NCBI GenBank assembly: GCA_034336665.1
Contig: JAPFBE010000002.1
Location: forward strand, 76,077,405-76,141,404
DNA from: Luscinia megarhynchos
Lineage: Eukaryota > Chordata > Aves > Passeriformes > Turdidae
DNA length: 64,000 nt
Direction: 5' to 3'
Shown: piece by piece, positions 37,513-49,555 of the stretch
How the letters are laid out: each line of letters starts with the position of its first letter
Numbering within the stretch: position 1 is the first letter of the stretch
The notes under the pieces: generated by a model
The model's input: the letters and a program-made list of their open reading frames with translations, nothing else
What the model was told of the DNA's origin: nothing
The model's database searches: none
Position numbers and translations under genes: made by a program

Positions 37513-40500
37513 ATCCTCAACTCCCTTTCAATGTCTTTTTATCATTGCCTCTGAAGTGAAACAGTAGTCACTCACAGGCTTTTATGGACATATTCTGTTC
37601 ATGAGTACAGAGCCCTTTAAAGAAGTGATAGACTTTTTCATCGAGCAACTTCTTAATTGAGAGACTTCTCATCTGAAGTATAATCTGTTTAGGAAACAAA
37701 AGAATTACTGCACATTTTTTCCTTGCTGAAACTAGGTTTCAGCATTTGTATGACAGTTTTCCTAAACTAAAATAATCTGGAAGCTAGCTTTAGTTTTTCA
37801 TGCCTATTAAATCAATTAGACCTTCCAGCATTGAACTAATATAGCAGGGGAAAGATTTTATATTACTATAACCAATTATTTGAAAAGAGGTGAATGAGGT
37901 GAGACTTTAAAAATGACAACATTAAAATAAATCATACTAGGGTGTACAATCCTAGGACCCTTTACTGTAATATCTCCCTCCAAATCAGTTGCAGGTTATC
38001 TATGTCTGCCTTAAACATCTTAAGTTATTTTAATAGATTCAGAACTGCACATATTCATCTTTATGATTTTAATAAAATCATATACCCTCGAGCAAAATTC
38101 TCCCTCTGGAATATAGGAAAAGTGTCCAAACTAGTCAAAAGGATGTGTGAGAATTTCAGTTTACAGATAATTATATTTGAATTAGACTCAACCTTTATGT
38201 TCCAAAATCTTTTCTATATAGGATTGTCTTAAAATGACAAAACTGCATAAAATATAATTTTAATTCCTTTCAACTTTACTTCTGTAATGGAACCTTCAGT
38301 TTATAAATTCTGCTCTGAAACACTCAGAAGTATCCCTTTTTAATGACAAAATTATTCTTTCAGAGGAAGAACACTAGTGCATTCATATGCACAACTGACA
38401 TCTCATCAAAAAATGACCCACAGCCTGAAAAATCCTGAAAATAAAGACTGTGTTTACTGATAATAGATTCATTAGGATCTCTATCCTGCTGCCAACAGGC
38501 GCAGGAAAAGGTTTTTTTGGCTACATGTTCTGGCTACTCCTAGTGTTGATGGAAGGACTGAAACATCTTTCAAGAGCATCCAAATGAAAGGAGATCTTTG
38601 TTCTGTGTTCCAGTGGGACTGAAAACACACATTTTTAAACTCAAAGGTGTATGCTCTAGGAAGACTTAAATGATGTTTGTTAACAGAGGAGGTTCCAACA
38701 GGGGAAGTTACACTAAACGTGTTGCTGTCAAATTTATGATGAGTTCTAGAAACCCAGACACTTGAAGGTTCCAAAAATTCCCAAAGTAATGCAGAATATG
38801 AAGGAAAATCATTTTGCTTGTACTTTACAAAAGCAGATTCATTGACTGCATAATTTTGTTTGAATAAAATATTTAAATTGAAGTTTAAAGTTAGCTTGAA
38901 TGCAAAATATTTCTATGGTGTGGCTTTCAAGGCATCAAAAAAAAAGTATATATATGGAAAGTATTCAGTTATTCCATTCAACCCTAAGCATAGATATTAG
39001 CTGCATATTGCTGTTTTAAATATCAATATAAATAAAATATTTCTTCCAAATGTATTTCATCCAAATATATTTCTTCTTTTATGTTCTGTTTTAAAAATCT
39101 TAATGCAATGAGTGATTGAGGAAAGAAGTGGGTTCAAATGTGGTTTCCTATTAGTTGTAAGAGATATCAGCTTTTGGGGTAGTCACAGGGATGCTGACAT
39201 TGCCAAAAGGTCAGGTGACCAGACATAATTTGGTGTACCATTATGTGTGAAGGGGACTCCCAGTACTGCCCGAGGGTGCATTTCAATCCTGAAAGAACCT
39301 GGTGGCAAGGATGATGATGAGCAGACAGGTTAAACAACCACCAAAGAATTATCAAGGAATCTCTGAATAGGAAGAATCAGCTCTAAAAGAAGCTCAGGAA
39401 ATGTGAAAATTTCGTTGGTGGGAGGAGATACTTTGGAGAGGAAGGATCAGCAAGAATTCTGGCATGACCCTGCAGTCCTGGGACTCTACATGGACTTAGC
39501 ATGGCCCTTCATGGACACCCCCAGCAGTGGAATAAAGTGCAACATTTTGGAAACTGGACTCCAGGACTGCCTTCATCTCATCTGTCTCTCACAAATAGCC
39601 TCATCCTGTTGCTTGTCATAGCTTTCATTCCCAGGGTTAGCTTCATAGTAGTGTATAGAAAACAAAATTGAACTTCTTGCATCAATCTTTCCAGCAATAG
39701 TAGTAGTAGTAAGAAGACAGTTGTCCACTCTGCCTCTAGTTAACAATTTTTATTTCATCTAATGTAGTTCATAGCACACCCCTGAGATGCAGATGAGAGA
39801 GAGCTGACAGATAAGAGAGTCCTTCTGCTGATAATTGTTCTATTTTGCATATCTCTCAAACCAGAGAGATTGCTATGCTATCTGTTGTGGTCTTTTAGCA
39901 ATGTTTACAATACATTTAACAACTTTAAATTTGTAGCTTGAAGATATAGTGATGAAAAAAGAAAAAAATCTTGAAGAATTAGGGATGATGATATAATCTA
40001 CTTGTAAAAACATGATAGCTTTTGCTTGGTACAAAATAATCTCAGAGGACATATAAGCCTTACCTCAATTTTATTAATCATATTTTAATTCATAAAAATT
40101 TTCTTCTAAAAGATCCTCTGTGATTATGGGATGATCACTGCTTTTAGTACATCACAAATCAAGTATTTCCACTGTTGATCTGTTCCTTTCTACTACTATC
40201 AAATACTTTAGGCAAGTGAGCCCAAACTCAGGAGCTCATCTCCCTCTAGGAAAGTATTTAAATATACAGATATGGAAGCTTAATTTCCCTGCTGAACAGG
40301 TTTTAATTCTCCTGCTTAAATATCTCATATGGTTGGAGCTATAATGGTTCACTATATGCTTAAAATTTCTCTCTCCATGAGTACATGTGAACAGTTCAGC
40401 TGCTTCTTTTTTGCATCACTCTTAAAGCTTGTGAAGCCATACACTTCCAGTCAAATATTTTAACTGATTCAGACATTTACAACATTTGGACATAATTAGT

Positions 40501-40984
40501 GTCTCTGGAACCTTTACTGGAATTGTTACAGTGACTTAGGTTCACATACAAAAGCTTTGAAATGCAGGAAGGTTTGCAAAGAATTTTCCTACAATTTCTT
40601 TGCTAAGTTCTCCTGAAGATGAGTATACTTATGAAATGGTCTCTAATGAAATTGAATAGTGGAATAACTTACATGTGCAGTTCATAGATGAAGTGGAATA
40701 TGTGGAAATAAGGATGTGCAGTTTGGGAGGATGTGTTGTTAGTGGGTGTTCTACAGAAAAGGCTAGGAAAAGATACAGGAGAATTAATAAATTAAACACT
40801 CAGATGTACATACCCAAATGAGCCATAGATAACAGAGACAGTATCAAAGACCAGAGATTTTAGGTGCCTGACTGAGACAGGCCATGGATAGAAGCACTCA
40901 AAGCCTTGAAAAGATCCATCCAGATGCTCTGTAACTGATAAGAACTGGGAAACAAGATTATCCTGACATTTACGATAAAGAGGA
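37513..40984. other. unassigned AT-rich non-coding sequence
   Basis: No supported gene. A short (TAG)n run lies near 39697-39711. The block 39170-39620 is GC-richer and contains an AATAAAGTGC-like poly(A) signal near 39530. It may be a decayed LTR, but neither end is recognisable. Confidence 0.4.
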
Positions 40985-41590
40985 AATGTATTTTGGGATA
41001 TTCTAAGGGGCTTGTGAGATTGTGGATTTTGTAATAGGATGCTTAGGAGAAGGGCCTAAGAAAGTAATGTATAAATGAGTTGCTGGTCTGGCACACTTGG
41101 TTGCACAAGCCCTGGCCATTATTCAGTTTGCTGAGTTGTTTTATTAAACTCCTCTCCTTTTTGTTCTGTGTTTTGTCCTTTTCATAATTTTCCACGTGAT
41201 TGTGCTCTGGATGTCTGTACATGTGTGTGTGAGAGCTGGCAGTGGTCATGAAGCTGGACTAACTGGTCAGCAGGAGGGGTGGTCTAAGTGGCTGCTATGG
41301 AAAAGAGAGGCTGTGTGCAGATTAAAGGGCCTTACAGGAAGGAGGAGGACAGCTGGAGAGACTGGTACCTGGGGCTGGTACCTGGAGAGGGTCAGGGTCT
41401 AAGGCCAGAGGCAGGGATCCATTCATGTGTGCATGATGCTACCAGACTGCAAGCTGCACTAGCCAGTGAGCCATCCCATATGGCCTGGGAGCCAGTTATT
41501 GTACCATGGTCTGGGGCTGGATACTGGAACAGCTACTGGAGGCATCCTAGGACAGGGCCAGCCACCACCATGTCCCATTTGTGAGTGCAC
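40985..41590 (+). mobile_element. possible ERV LTR plus leader
   Basis: The order of signals suggests an LTR. A TATA-like GTATAAATGAG lies near 41068. About 70 bases later is ATTAAA (near 41144), then a T/G-rich stretch (CTTTTTGTTCTGTGTTTTG) as expected downstream of a poly(A) site. Beyond it lies a GC-richer, purine-rich region (41230-41590) that could be a retroviral leader. Two frames of 68 and 98 codons overlap it but show no recognisable gag-like motif. Neither a primer-binding site nor clear TG/CA termini could be fixed, so the limits are approximate. Confidence 0.35.
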
Positions 41591-41632
41591 GAGTGCCTTG
41601 AAGCTAAAGAGCCTGCAGTAAAAAATGGAATC

Positions 41633-41860
41633 ATAGAATCACAGACTCATAGAATGGTTTGGGTTGTAAAAGTTATCTAGTACAACACATCTGCAATGAG
41701 CAGGGGCATTTTTAACAGGATTGAGTTTCTCAGAGTCCCACACAAACTGACCTTGAAAGGTTCCAGGGATGGGGCATCTTACACCTCTCTGGGCAGCCTG
41801 TTTCAGTGTCTTACTACCCACACAATGATGACTTTCTTGGTCCTGAAGCTCACTGGCTTT
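41633..41860 (-). mobile_element. CR1 LINE, short 3'-end fragment
   Basis: On the plus strand it starts with the reverse-complement tail GGAATCATAGAATCACAGAC, then TCATAGAATGGTTTGGGTTG. It continues through the diverged 3' UTR with 'TTCCAGGGATGGGGCATC' and 'CTCTGGGCAGCCTGTTTCAG'. It fades at about 41860. The sense strand is minus. It is a typical 5'-truncated copy with no intact coding sequence. Confidence 0.85.
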
Positions 41861-43261
41861 GCCACCCCTTTAGTTTATAGACCATGGGGACCTTTCTGAA
41901 TCACACCTTGCATACAAGGGTGGGAGCTGCAGGCACTGGCCTCCCAAGCCTTACCCTGACTCCTTCAAGAGCCCCAGCCCCATCAAGTTCCTGCATGCCT
42001 CCAGCACAAAAGTGTGGGGAGAGCAAATGCAATCAACATGACAAAGAGAGAGAAGATGGCCATCAAGGTCCTTACTCCCAATTTCCTACAGTAATAGGGA
42101 CTAGGTGCCTACAGCCCTATCATGTGCTACACAGAAATGCAAACAGCTTCTAGATCCTGTGAATTTGATCTGGAAGTAGGCACGATTCTTCCTTGACCAG
42201 CAAACTGACATCTGGTTGGATCTGAGCCACATTAAACAGACACAACATACCCAGCTGACATTACTAAAAGCAAAAATGTATTTTTTAATATGTTCTGTAC
42301 CTAGTACAGGACTAGCCTACCATGACTGTCTTCTGTATCACTTAAGGAAGGTGAAATGCAGTTCTGATACACGATTGTCCAAGTACAAAGGAAAGATTCT
42401 TTCTTGTCCACAAAAATGCCCAGAGGAAAATCTAGACTATGAAATCAATTTAGTCCTGTACAGACATAGTGCAATATGTTTTCCATCAAAAATTCATGGC
42501 CAAGTGTTATTGATAAAGAACCCATTTCTTTTTATCTTTCCAGTGTACTGAAGGGGAAAGAAATGGTGACAGAGGGGAAATTATGTTAGTACTATTTCTT
42601 TTGTCAGCTAGTTTTTCCCATTCTGTTTGGATTTTTGCTGGTTTTCTATTTTGTATCTATATAAGTAATATGTAGGTTGCTGACAAAATCATTTTTCCTT
42701 GGCCTCTTTCAAAACACTGGCACATATATGAAACACCAAAATAAACTTTGCAGTTTCCAGAGACAGAAAGACTTTCAATTTCATTGACAAATTCTTTAAG
42801 GACTAAAAATGTCACTCACATCCTGGCTCTATCTTGTCATTTCCTTGTCTATTTGTTTTATCCAAAATTGTTGAAAAACAGCTGTTAACTATGGAGGCAA
42901 GTACTGCAGAAACCCTAGTGCAAAATTACAATGCAAAATTTACCTGTGTTACCTTGTTTACTCACAAGGGCCTCTAAGGTACCCCATGGTGGTCAAAACT
43001 TATCAGCATTATTGAATTCATTAAAGGGTATTGCATCTATTAAAATCAATGAAATTTTACTTTTAATTTTTTTTTTATAGTGATGGTCTTTGAGAAAACC
43101 ATCTGGAAAAGCCTTAATCAGTCACATATTATACCACTTATTTTTAATATTTTCTTACACTTTAGGAAAAAGTATTTTCCTGTCTTGAGAAACTGTGACA
43201 AATAACTAATTCATTGCAAACTATACCTCAGGTACATTGGTTTTCTTAACCTTCTTGCTTG
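41861..43261. other. unassigned non-coding sequence
   Basis: Frames at 41884-42153 and 42216-42551 (89 and 111 codons, plus) show no domain. The region is moderately GC-rich at its left end and AT-rich to the right. No repeat recognised. Confidence 0.45.
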
Positions 43262-43318
43262 CATGCATATATACATATATATATATATATTTGTGTGTCT
43301 GTGTGTTTATGTGTGCAT
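43262..43318. repeat. (AT)n / (GT)n compound microsatellite
   Basis: An AT-rich dinucleotide run (43267-43290) passes into TTGTGTGTCTGTGTGTTTATGTGTG. It directly abuts the tail side of the next CR1 copy. Confidence 0.9.
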
Positions 43319-43325
43319 TTAATCT

Positions 43326-44290
43326 CAGAATCATAGAATGACTTGGAAGGGGGCTTGAAGATATCTAGTTTCACCTCCCTGAGGTAGGCATGGACACCTT
43401 TCATCAGAATAGGTTGTCAAAGGTCCGTCCAAAGTGACCTTCAACACCCCCAGAGATGGGACATCCCCAGCTCCCCTGGGCATCTTCTTCCAATGCTTAA
43501 GCATCTTCAAAGAATTTCTTCACAACATCTATTCTAAACCTACACTCATTTGATTTGAAGCTATTCTCCCTTGCTCTGTCTCTACATGTAAGTAGTCTCT
43601 CTTCATTTTTCCTTAGGCTTGTGTCAGTACTGGAAGGCTGCAATTAGGTCACCCCAAAGCCTTCTCTTTCCAAGCTGAACAATCTCAATTTTCCCAGTGT
43701 TTCCTCATAGGAGAGGTGCTCCATCCCTCATCATCTCTCATCATCTTGGTGGCCCTCTATGGGCTCATTCCAGCAGGTCCATGTCCTCCCTGTGCTGGGA
43801 CCCGGAGCTGATGCAGCACTGCAGGTGGGGTCTCACAGAGCAGAGGGGAGAATCCCTCCCTGGCCCTGCTGCCCACGCTGCTTTGGGTGGAGCCAAGGCC
43901 ACATTTGGCTTTCTGGGATGCAAGAGACCACTGCTGGGTCATGTCCAGCCTCTCAGTCACCAGCACCCCCAAATTCTTCCTGACATGGCTGCTCTTAATC
44001 TGTTTGTCTCCAGCCTGTGTTGATACCACAACCCCAACCCAGGTGCAGCATCCTGCATTTGGTCCTCTTGAACCTCATGAGTTTCTCATGGGCCTACTTC
44101 ATCAGCTTGTCCAGGTCTCTCTGGATGGCATTGTATCATTCAGGTGTGTCAACTGCATCTCAGCTTGGTGCCATCTGCAAATTTACTGAGGGTGCCTGTC
44201 TATGCCATTAATGAAGATATTAAATAGCACTGGTCCCAGTACAGATCCTGAGCGACACCACTTTTCACTGACACTCAAAGTGACTCCAAG
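43326..44290 (-). mobile_element. CR1 LINE, about 1 kb 3' fragment with decayed ORF2 C-terminus
   Basis: The minus sense strand is shown by the plus-strand opening AGAATCATAGAATGACTTGG, then the 3' UTR. Next is the reverse complement of the ORF2 C-terminal region. The minus frame at 43757-44029 keeps KNLGVLVTERLDMTQQ and SLASQKAKCGLGSTQSSV, which correspond to the CR1 'KDLGVLV..KL.MS.Q' and 'AAKKAN.ILGCI..SV' segments. The left end of the ORF (toward 44290) reaches a 'GDTKLR/CSGSVLGP'-like segment, where the copy is truncated or too decayed to follow. Several frameshifts make it non-functional. The plus-strand frames of 64-108 codons here are antisense shadows. Confidence 0.9.
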
Positions 44291-44395
44291 CCATGCACAT
44301 ACTGCATTTTTTACAGAGGAGATGAGCACATAGAATTATGCTGATTAACTTAATGTGTTAGGAGACAAAGGATAAATTTAAATTATTCCAAAGAT

Positions 44396-44493
44396 TAATA
44401 TGGCACTCAATGCCATGATCAAGTTGAGGCGTTGGGCTGGATTTGTCTCAATGATCTTGGAGTTCTCTTCCAACCTTATGATTCTGTGATTTA
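44396..44493 (+). mobile_element. CR1 LINE, very short 3' tail fragment
   Basis: About 100 bases match the far CR1 3' UTR and tail: TGGCACTCAATGCCATG, then TGATCTTGGAGTTCTCTTCC, ending AACCTTATGATTCTGTGATT. The sense strand is plus, opposite to the copy ending about 100 bases to the left. Confidence 0.85.
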
Positions 44494-45984
44494 GTTTTTA
44501 ATAAAGAGGTACTCAGCTGCCCTCAGTGTGCCAAGTCAATCTTTTCATTGGTCACACTAAGTAGCAAAACACAGAGAGAATATACAATATAAATCTTGAC
44601 AATGTAAAGATCTGTGAAAGGGAGATTGTCATAACATGATACACAGAAATACTTGTCTCAGTTTAGGTCTTCGTCTGCTTAAAATTCAATTGCTAATGGT
44701 GAGCATTACTGTTATAATAACTTTCAAAAATGTGTTTTCATGATCATTATCCCTAAACTCATCATCCCCCAAGTGGTTGATTATCATTGTGTCTGGTTTC
44801 AGTGGAGAGGCAGAAAAGTATTACATGCACTTATCCCATTTAAATATTGACATTAAGTATATCTACTTATGTATGGGTTGATATGAAATACAGAATTCAG
44901 TAAATGGAGATTCTTCACATTTCCATTTGAAATTTCAGTTACCCAAAACAGTGGGAAGCTTGGTAGCTTACTCCTCACTGAGTCGTCAATTAGAGAAAAT
45001 GCTGTTTGTTTATCAACTCAATATATAAACACATAAATGACAATATGGGATCTAGTCCAGTATCTTGAGCCACTTCCTCAAAGATACTACTTTAAATTTG
45101 CATTTTTCTTCTCCTTTTCAGCAGTCCTACATTTTGACATGTGCTCTCTGGAGGACTCCTTGTGCCTATGGTGGTGGTTTCTATTGCATTGCTCCAAAGA
45201 GTTTTGGTTTCTTTTATCAATTATCAATTTATTAATTTATCAATTCATTTGCTTAGTACATGTTAACTCCTAGTGTCTGTGATAATTTATAACCAGCAGA
45301 TAAGCACCTTATCTGTGTGCTGTGTAAAGAATCTACTTTGGCTAGCTTAAAGCCTACCACATACTAGTTTCATTTGAATCACTTACAGGGCAAGTCAGTG
45401 AAAAAGTGCTTGCTATAGACTTATTCATATAACTCAGTTTTTCAGACCATTTCTGTGTTTCCTTTCAGCTATCTTGTTTGAAAAGTTGTCCTATACATAG
45501 TCATTTATTATAGAGGAGATATAACTTTGATAACTTTGCTCATCCTTGTAGCCTGTATCTAAACACAGATACATTATATAGAATATTATTTTTTTGCTAC
45601 TACACAAATTTTGACATTCAAGTGCAGGAAAGGAGGCAGAATTTCAAATAGAATTTGAGATGAAAGTGTGTAATGGATTTATGCAGCAGCATAATGATTT
45701 TTCAGTATTTTGAGTCTTTTTGTTCTCTATTCATTTCTAACAACTTCTAACATTCACTTTTCTTTACTGCCACAGTGTATTGAAGTATCACTTTTACAGA
45801 TTTCCCTCTCACACTCCTAAGAACTTTTTTCAAACACTAATACTTGGCTCAGAAAACATCATTATAGATAAGAGTTTTATTTTTTTCATATGTATTTCCC
45901 TTGTACATAATTTCATTTATACACCATTTCATTTCCAATCCCTTAGTATTATGCAGATTTTGTTTTTATAATTATTAACACTCA
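44494..45984. other. unassigned AT-rich non-coding sequence
   Basis: No gene supported; frames up to 78 codons only. The right part (from about 45850) may already belong to the old CR1/L3-like fragment that is clearer after 45985. Confidence 0.45.
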
Positions 45985-46500
45985 TTCTTTGTCTTTATTA
46001 GTTAGTATCATCAGCAAACTTTCTCACACAATTTTTTTCCAGATCATTTATGACTATTGTGAATAAAAATCTCTGTCAGATACTTTTATGATGCATCTTT
46101 ATTGTAGAAACTAGGTAATAGTGCTTTCTTTTGCTTCTTGTAGCTTAACAACTTGCTCATCCATCTGAAAACCTTAACCCTTTTGCTGTCACAACTAAAT
46201 TTCTTCAAGGGTATTTGGAGAAGAATCTTACTAAATGCCTTTTGGAAATCCCGAGAAGTGTATCAACTTGAATTAGCACTATTTATATGTTTCAAGAACT
46301 CTAGCAGATGATTCTGTTACTAAAGTAACTCAGATCCAATTCTTGTATTATTTTTATCCCTGTGTTTGCAAGTCGCTCTCCGAAGGTTATTTTACTCACT
46401 AGAGCAGTTTACTTGGCTGCAGTTTTTCAGATTTTGCACAAAGCTCTCTAGAAAATCACTTTCACTTTAACCACCTTCCTGTCCTGAGGCAGTTTTAGGA
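45985..46500 (-). mobile_element. old, highly diverged CR1/L3-like LINE reverse-transcriptase remnant
   Basis: On the plus strand I recognise the reverse complements of several segments of the CR1-like RT gene known from reptiles. AGTTAGTATCATCAGCAAAC, then TTTTTTTCCAGATCATTTATG correspond to the 'DDTKLA/D..FINDLE' region. AAATGCCTTTTGGAAATCC at about 46233 corresponds to the 'LDFQKAFD' block. TTCAAGAACTCTAGCAGATG corresponds to 'NLLEFF'. The order matches an antisense RT gene, but divergence and indels are much heavier than in the bird-specific CR1 copies elsewhere in the window. No open frame remains. The limits are approximate, and a profile search would be needed to fix the family. Confidence 0.6.
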
Positions 46501-46764
46501 AGAAATGAGTCAACACATTTCATAAATCAGTTAATTCTTTTTTCAGTTCCTTCTGAACACTTAAATAAACTACAGAAGAAAATTGATACTTGTGATCCCA
46601 CCTACTACTCTGTAACATCTTATAGTGACATTTCAGCTTGAGGTGGTACTATGACAATCACATCCGGGAAGGCAGTTTGACCTCTCCATGCTCTTCCATT
46701 TTTAAGCCAGAATTTTGCATCTCCACAGAAGTGAAACAGTGGCCATTATACCATCAAATAAAGT

Positions 46765-47640
46765 AAAATAAACTTAACGAATAGTTGCAGGAGTATCATT
46801 GCCTAGCAGTCAGACACCCACACAGCTGCTCAGTCACATCCTGTTGTCCACAGCACAGGGGCAGGAGACAGATTGGAAAACCTCATGAATTGAGATAAAG
46901 ACAGGAAGATCAGCTGGCAATAGTTGTCATCAGCAAACAGAGTCTGGTGAGAAATGAATTTAATTTATTGACAGTTAAGATAAGTTTGGATAGTTGAAGA
47001 ACACAAACATATTGAAACACCACCTTCCCTTCACCCTTTCCTTTTCCCAGGCTCTACTTCACCCTCAGGTTCCTGACTCTTCTACATTTCTCCTCCTTGT
47101 TCAGGGCAGGTGAATAGGGAACAGGGGTTGTGGTCAGTCTGAAACAACTTCTGTCTACAGCCCTCCCTCCTCACACAAGTTCCCTGCTCCATTGTGAAGT
47201 CTCTCCAGAAGTTCCAGTCCTTCAGAACAAACCTGCTCCAGATTAGAGTCCTCCATGAGCTCAGAGTCTACATTTGGTTCACTGTGCTCTCTTGCACAGA
47301 GTGCTGAGGAATCTCTCAACGCCTAGAGCACCATCTCCCTTCCTCTTCCTCTGACCCTGGTGACTGCAGGGATGTTTCTCATCTTTTTTTTAGCTCACTC
47401 CTCACTGCACATGCAGTATTTTCACCCATTCTCCCAGAAGCACCACCTGCTTTGTTGACAGGCTCAGTTTTGTCCACCACTGTGCCCACTGGAGCTGCCT
47501 GGGAATGACTCTGCAGCATGGAGCAGCTCTGGCCTCTCCTCACAGAGGCCACCCTGTAGCTGCTCTACCAGCACCTGGGCACTGGCAGCACATACAGTGC
47601 CTAAATTTCCTGAAAGCCACTGGGAAGAGGGTCAGCCAAC
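46765..47640 (-). mobile_element. avian ERV LTR/leader copy, diverged
   Basis: Plus-strand text includes ATCATTGCCTAGCAGTCAG, ACACAGCTGCTCAGTCAC, ATTGAGATAAAGACAG and the pyrimidine-rich CACCTTCCCTTCACCC segment. There are also repeated 'CTGCTCCAGATTAGAGTCC'-type units and 'GAGCACCATCTCCCTTCC'. These occur in the order known for the reverse complement of a common bird ERV LTR with internal short repeats, so the sense strand is minus. The block at 49556-50335 belongs to the same family in the opposite orientation. No coding retroviral gene is present. Confidence 0.6.
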
Positions 47641-49555
47641 ATCTTCCATTGAGGAAGAACTTGCTGTGACAGATGTGACATTAAGAACGTGAAGAAACAC
47701 GGAATTAATAGCGGCCCAGCTGAAGACATGCACTGTAAAAAGGCTTTGTTTTCATACCAAAACTAGTTTCTAAATTCCTTCTGCATTGACTGGAGAGGCA
47801 GTTTAGAATCAGAGCCACACTAGTTGCCATAATAGTTCCTAAATGAAGGCTGAAGTAAAAACAATACTGAGAAATACTAAAGAAACAGAGTAACTCAAAT
47901 CCTTCTCTCTTTGGGTTAAATTCATGAATGGCAAAAACTCTGAAAACTAAAAATCTAAATTTTCCCTTTTTAACCACAAAGGAGACTAAGATAATGAAAG
48001 CCATCCAATTACTAAGAACAGACAGATTCTCTTGAGCTGAGGAGCTTTGGAGTCTAGAAGTCTCCACACCCCAGGAGAATGCTTGAACGAGCAGACCTCT
48101 ACATGTCACTTCAGAGTAACATTTTAAGTAGAAGAATCCTGGAGAAGTGAAGGAAGATAATCAATATGGTTATTTATGACACAAATGTCAAATCTACGTT
48201 CATCAATTCATCAATGTTCATCAATTGACGAGGACTCAGAGCTCCAGATGTGTCTCAAAGAGTAGAACCAGAGTTGTACTGTCTTCCTTCTCCAGTGCTT
48301 CTTACTCTTAAGAGTAAGCTTAAGTGTCACCTTGCTCAACAGGTTGACAATTATAAATCACATTTCTGGTGCCCAGTGTATGGAATGCTTAGTCACACTA
48401 CTGGTGATTCTACTCATTCCAGTACAGAGTGTTGAAACAGCTGGCCAGTGGTGATTATATGATTCATCAAGGGTCAAAAAAACAGTGTAACTGTGCTGGG
48501 AAATTGAATATTATTCCAGTTAGATAGTGTTGCTATGACCTAGGTATCTTTCTCACTCTAGCTACTAAAGTAGCTGCAAAACTACTTTATGTTCTATGCA
48601 GATGGAAAGAATTAGGAACTCCTAAGGTTGCCAGGCTGCACTTGGGTCTAACTGTGACAATCACCCATGTAAAGATTATGGAGGGAAAGTGACTCAGGGG
48701 AATAAGATTAGCAAGGCTAAAATAATTACTTTTATGTATAAAGAAGAAAGCTCTGTAGAGCTTCTGAGATAAACAGGCACATATGATTGTGTCAGTGTAA
48801 TTTGCAGAAAGTCGGGAGAAGTGAAGAGGAAGTTTTTGTCCCCCAAGGAACTGTTCCTGCAGCCCACATCAACAGAGGCATACCCACTGCAGAGTGCCAT
48901 GGAGCCTGACCCATCAAAATAATAATTTAATCTTAGAACTTTCAAATTCTCATCTCTCTGAGCCACTTAGGTTCAATTATTTTAATTAAATTTTAAATGA
49001 GATAACAATTCCCTGTTTGGAATTTCAGGAGTCACTAGGACTTTACAACATTAGGCAATGTCCCTTTCATATTAAAGGATTTGAGGAAATGTCTCACATC
49101 CAGCTATTTTATACTATCTGTTAATCTGGATTTATTTTGCTGCTTCCTCTTTAACTGCTGATTGCTCCTGGGCTTGATAAGTAATATAGCCAAAAAAATG
49201 TGCATGGTCCAGATTTCCCCAAAAGTTAAATAAGCAGAAACTCCATTGTCAAAATTAATTTCCATACAGCTTAAAGCACAGCTCATAACTGGTCTTTTTA
49301 AATACTCTGGTCTTTTTTGCTTTTCTCTTTTTTTTTACAGATTGTTTATCTTTCCCCCATTTCCATCTTTTTATAAAGTTATTAAGATTCTCTGTGTACT
49401 CGTTTACCTGTTCCTTCATCCTCTGAAAGACCTGAGTATACACAGTGCAGTAACACTTCTCACGAGTTGTAAGCTTAACCTGTATGATATAAGTCAGCAT
49501 TTAAGCAACAGGTACAGGTGATGGGTGACTTAATTATAGCTAAATTTTAGCTGAC
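47641..49555. other. unassigned spacer between two divergent LTR copies
   Basis: A 134-codon minus frame (47705-48109) has no recognisable domain and I treat it as chance. The spacer contains the first copy of a 96-base direct repeat (48095-48190, listed separately). A poly-T run lies near 49328-49338. Confidence 0.4.
48095..48190 (+). repeat. direct repeat, copy 1
   Basis: About 96 bases beginning CCTCTACATGTCACTTCAG, with AACATTTTAAGTAGAAGAAT near the centre, recur at 51573-51668 with only about eight differences by eye. The flanks do not match. Both copies lie in the same orientation, roughly 3.5 kb apart. Confidence 0.9.

Noticed and set aside
43262..43320. Possible Z-DNA/regulatory role for the AT/GT run
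   Set aside because: Ordinary compound microsatellite; no evidence beyond the repeat itself.
43697..44211. Overlapping plus-strand frames of 64-108 codons
   Set aside because: Antisense of the decayed CR1 ORF2 C-terminus in the minus-strand copy.
47705..48109. 134-codon minus-strand frame in the LTR spacer
   Set aside because: No domain, and hydrophobic composition as expected from T-rich DNA; its start overlaps the dispersed 96-bp repeat.
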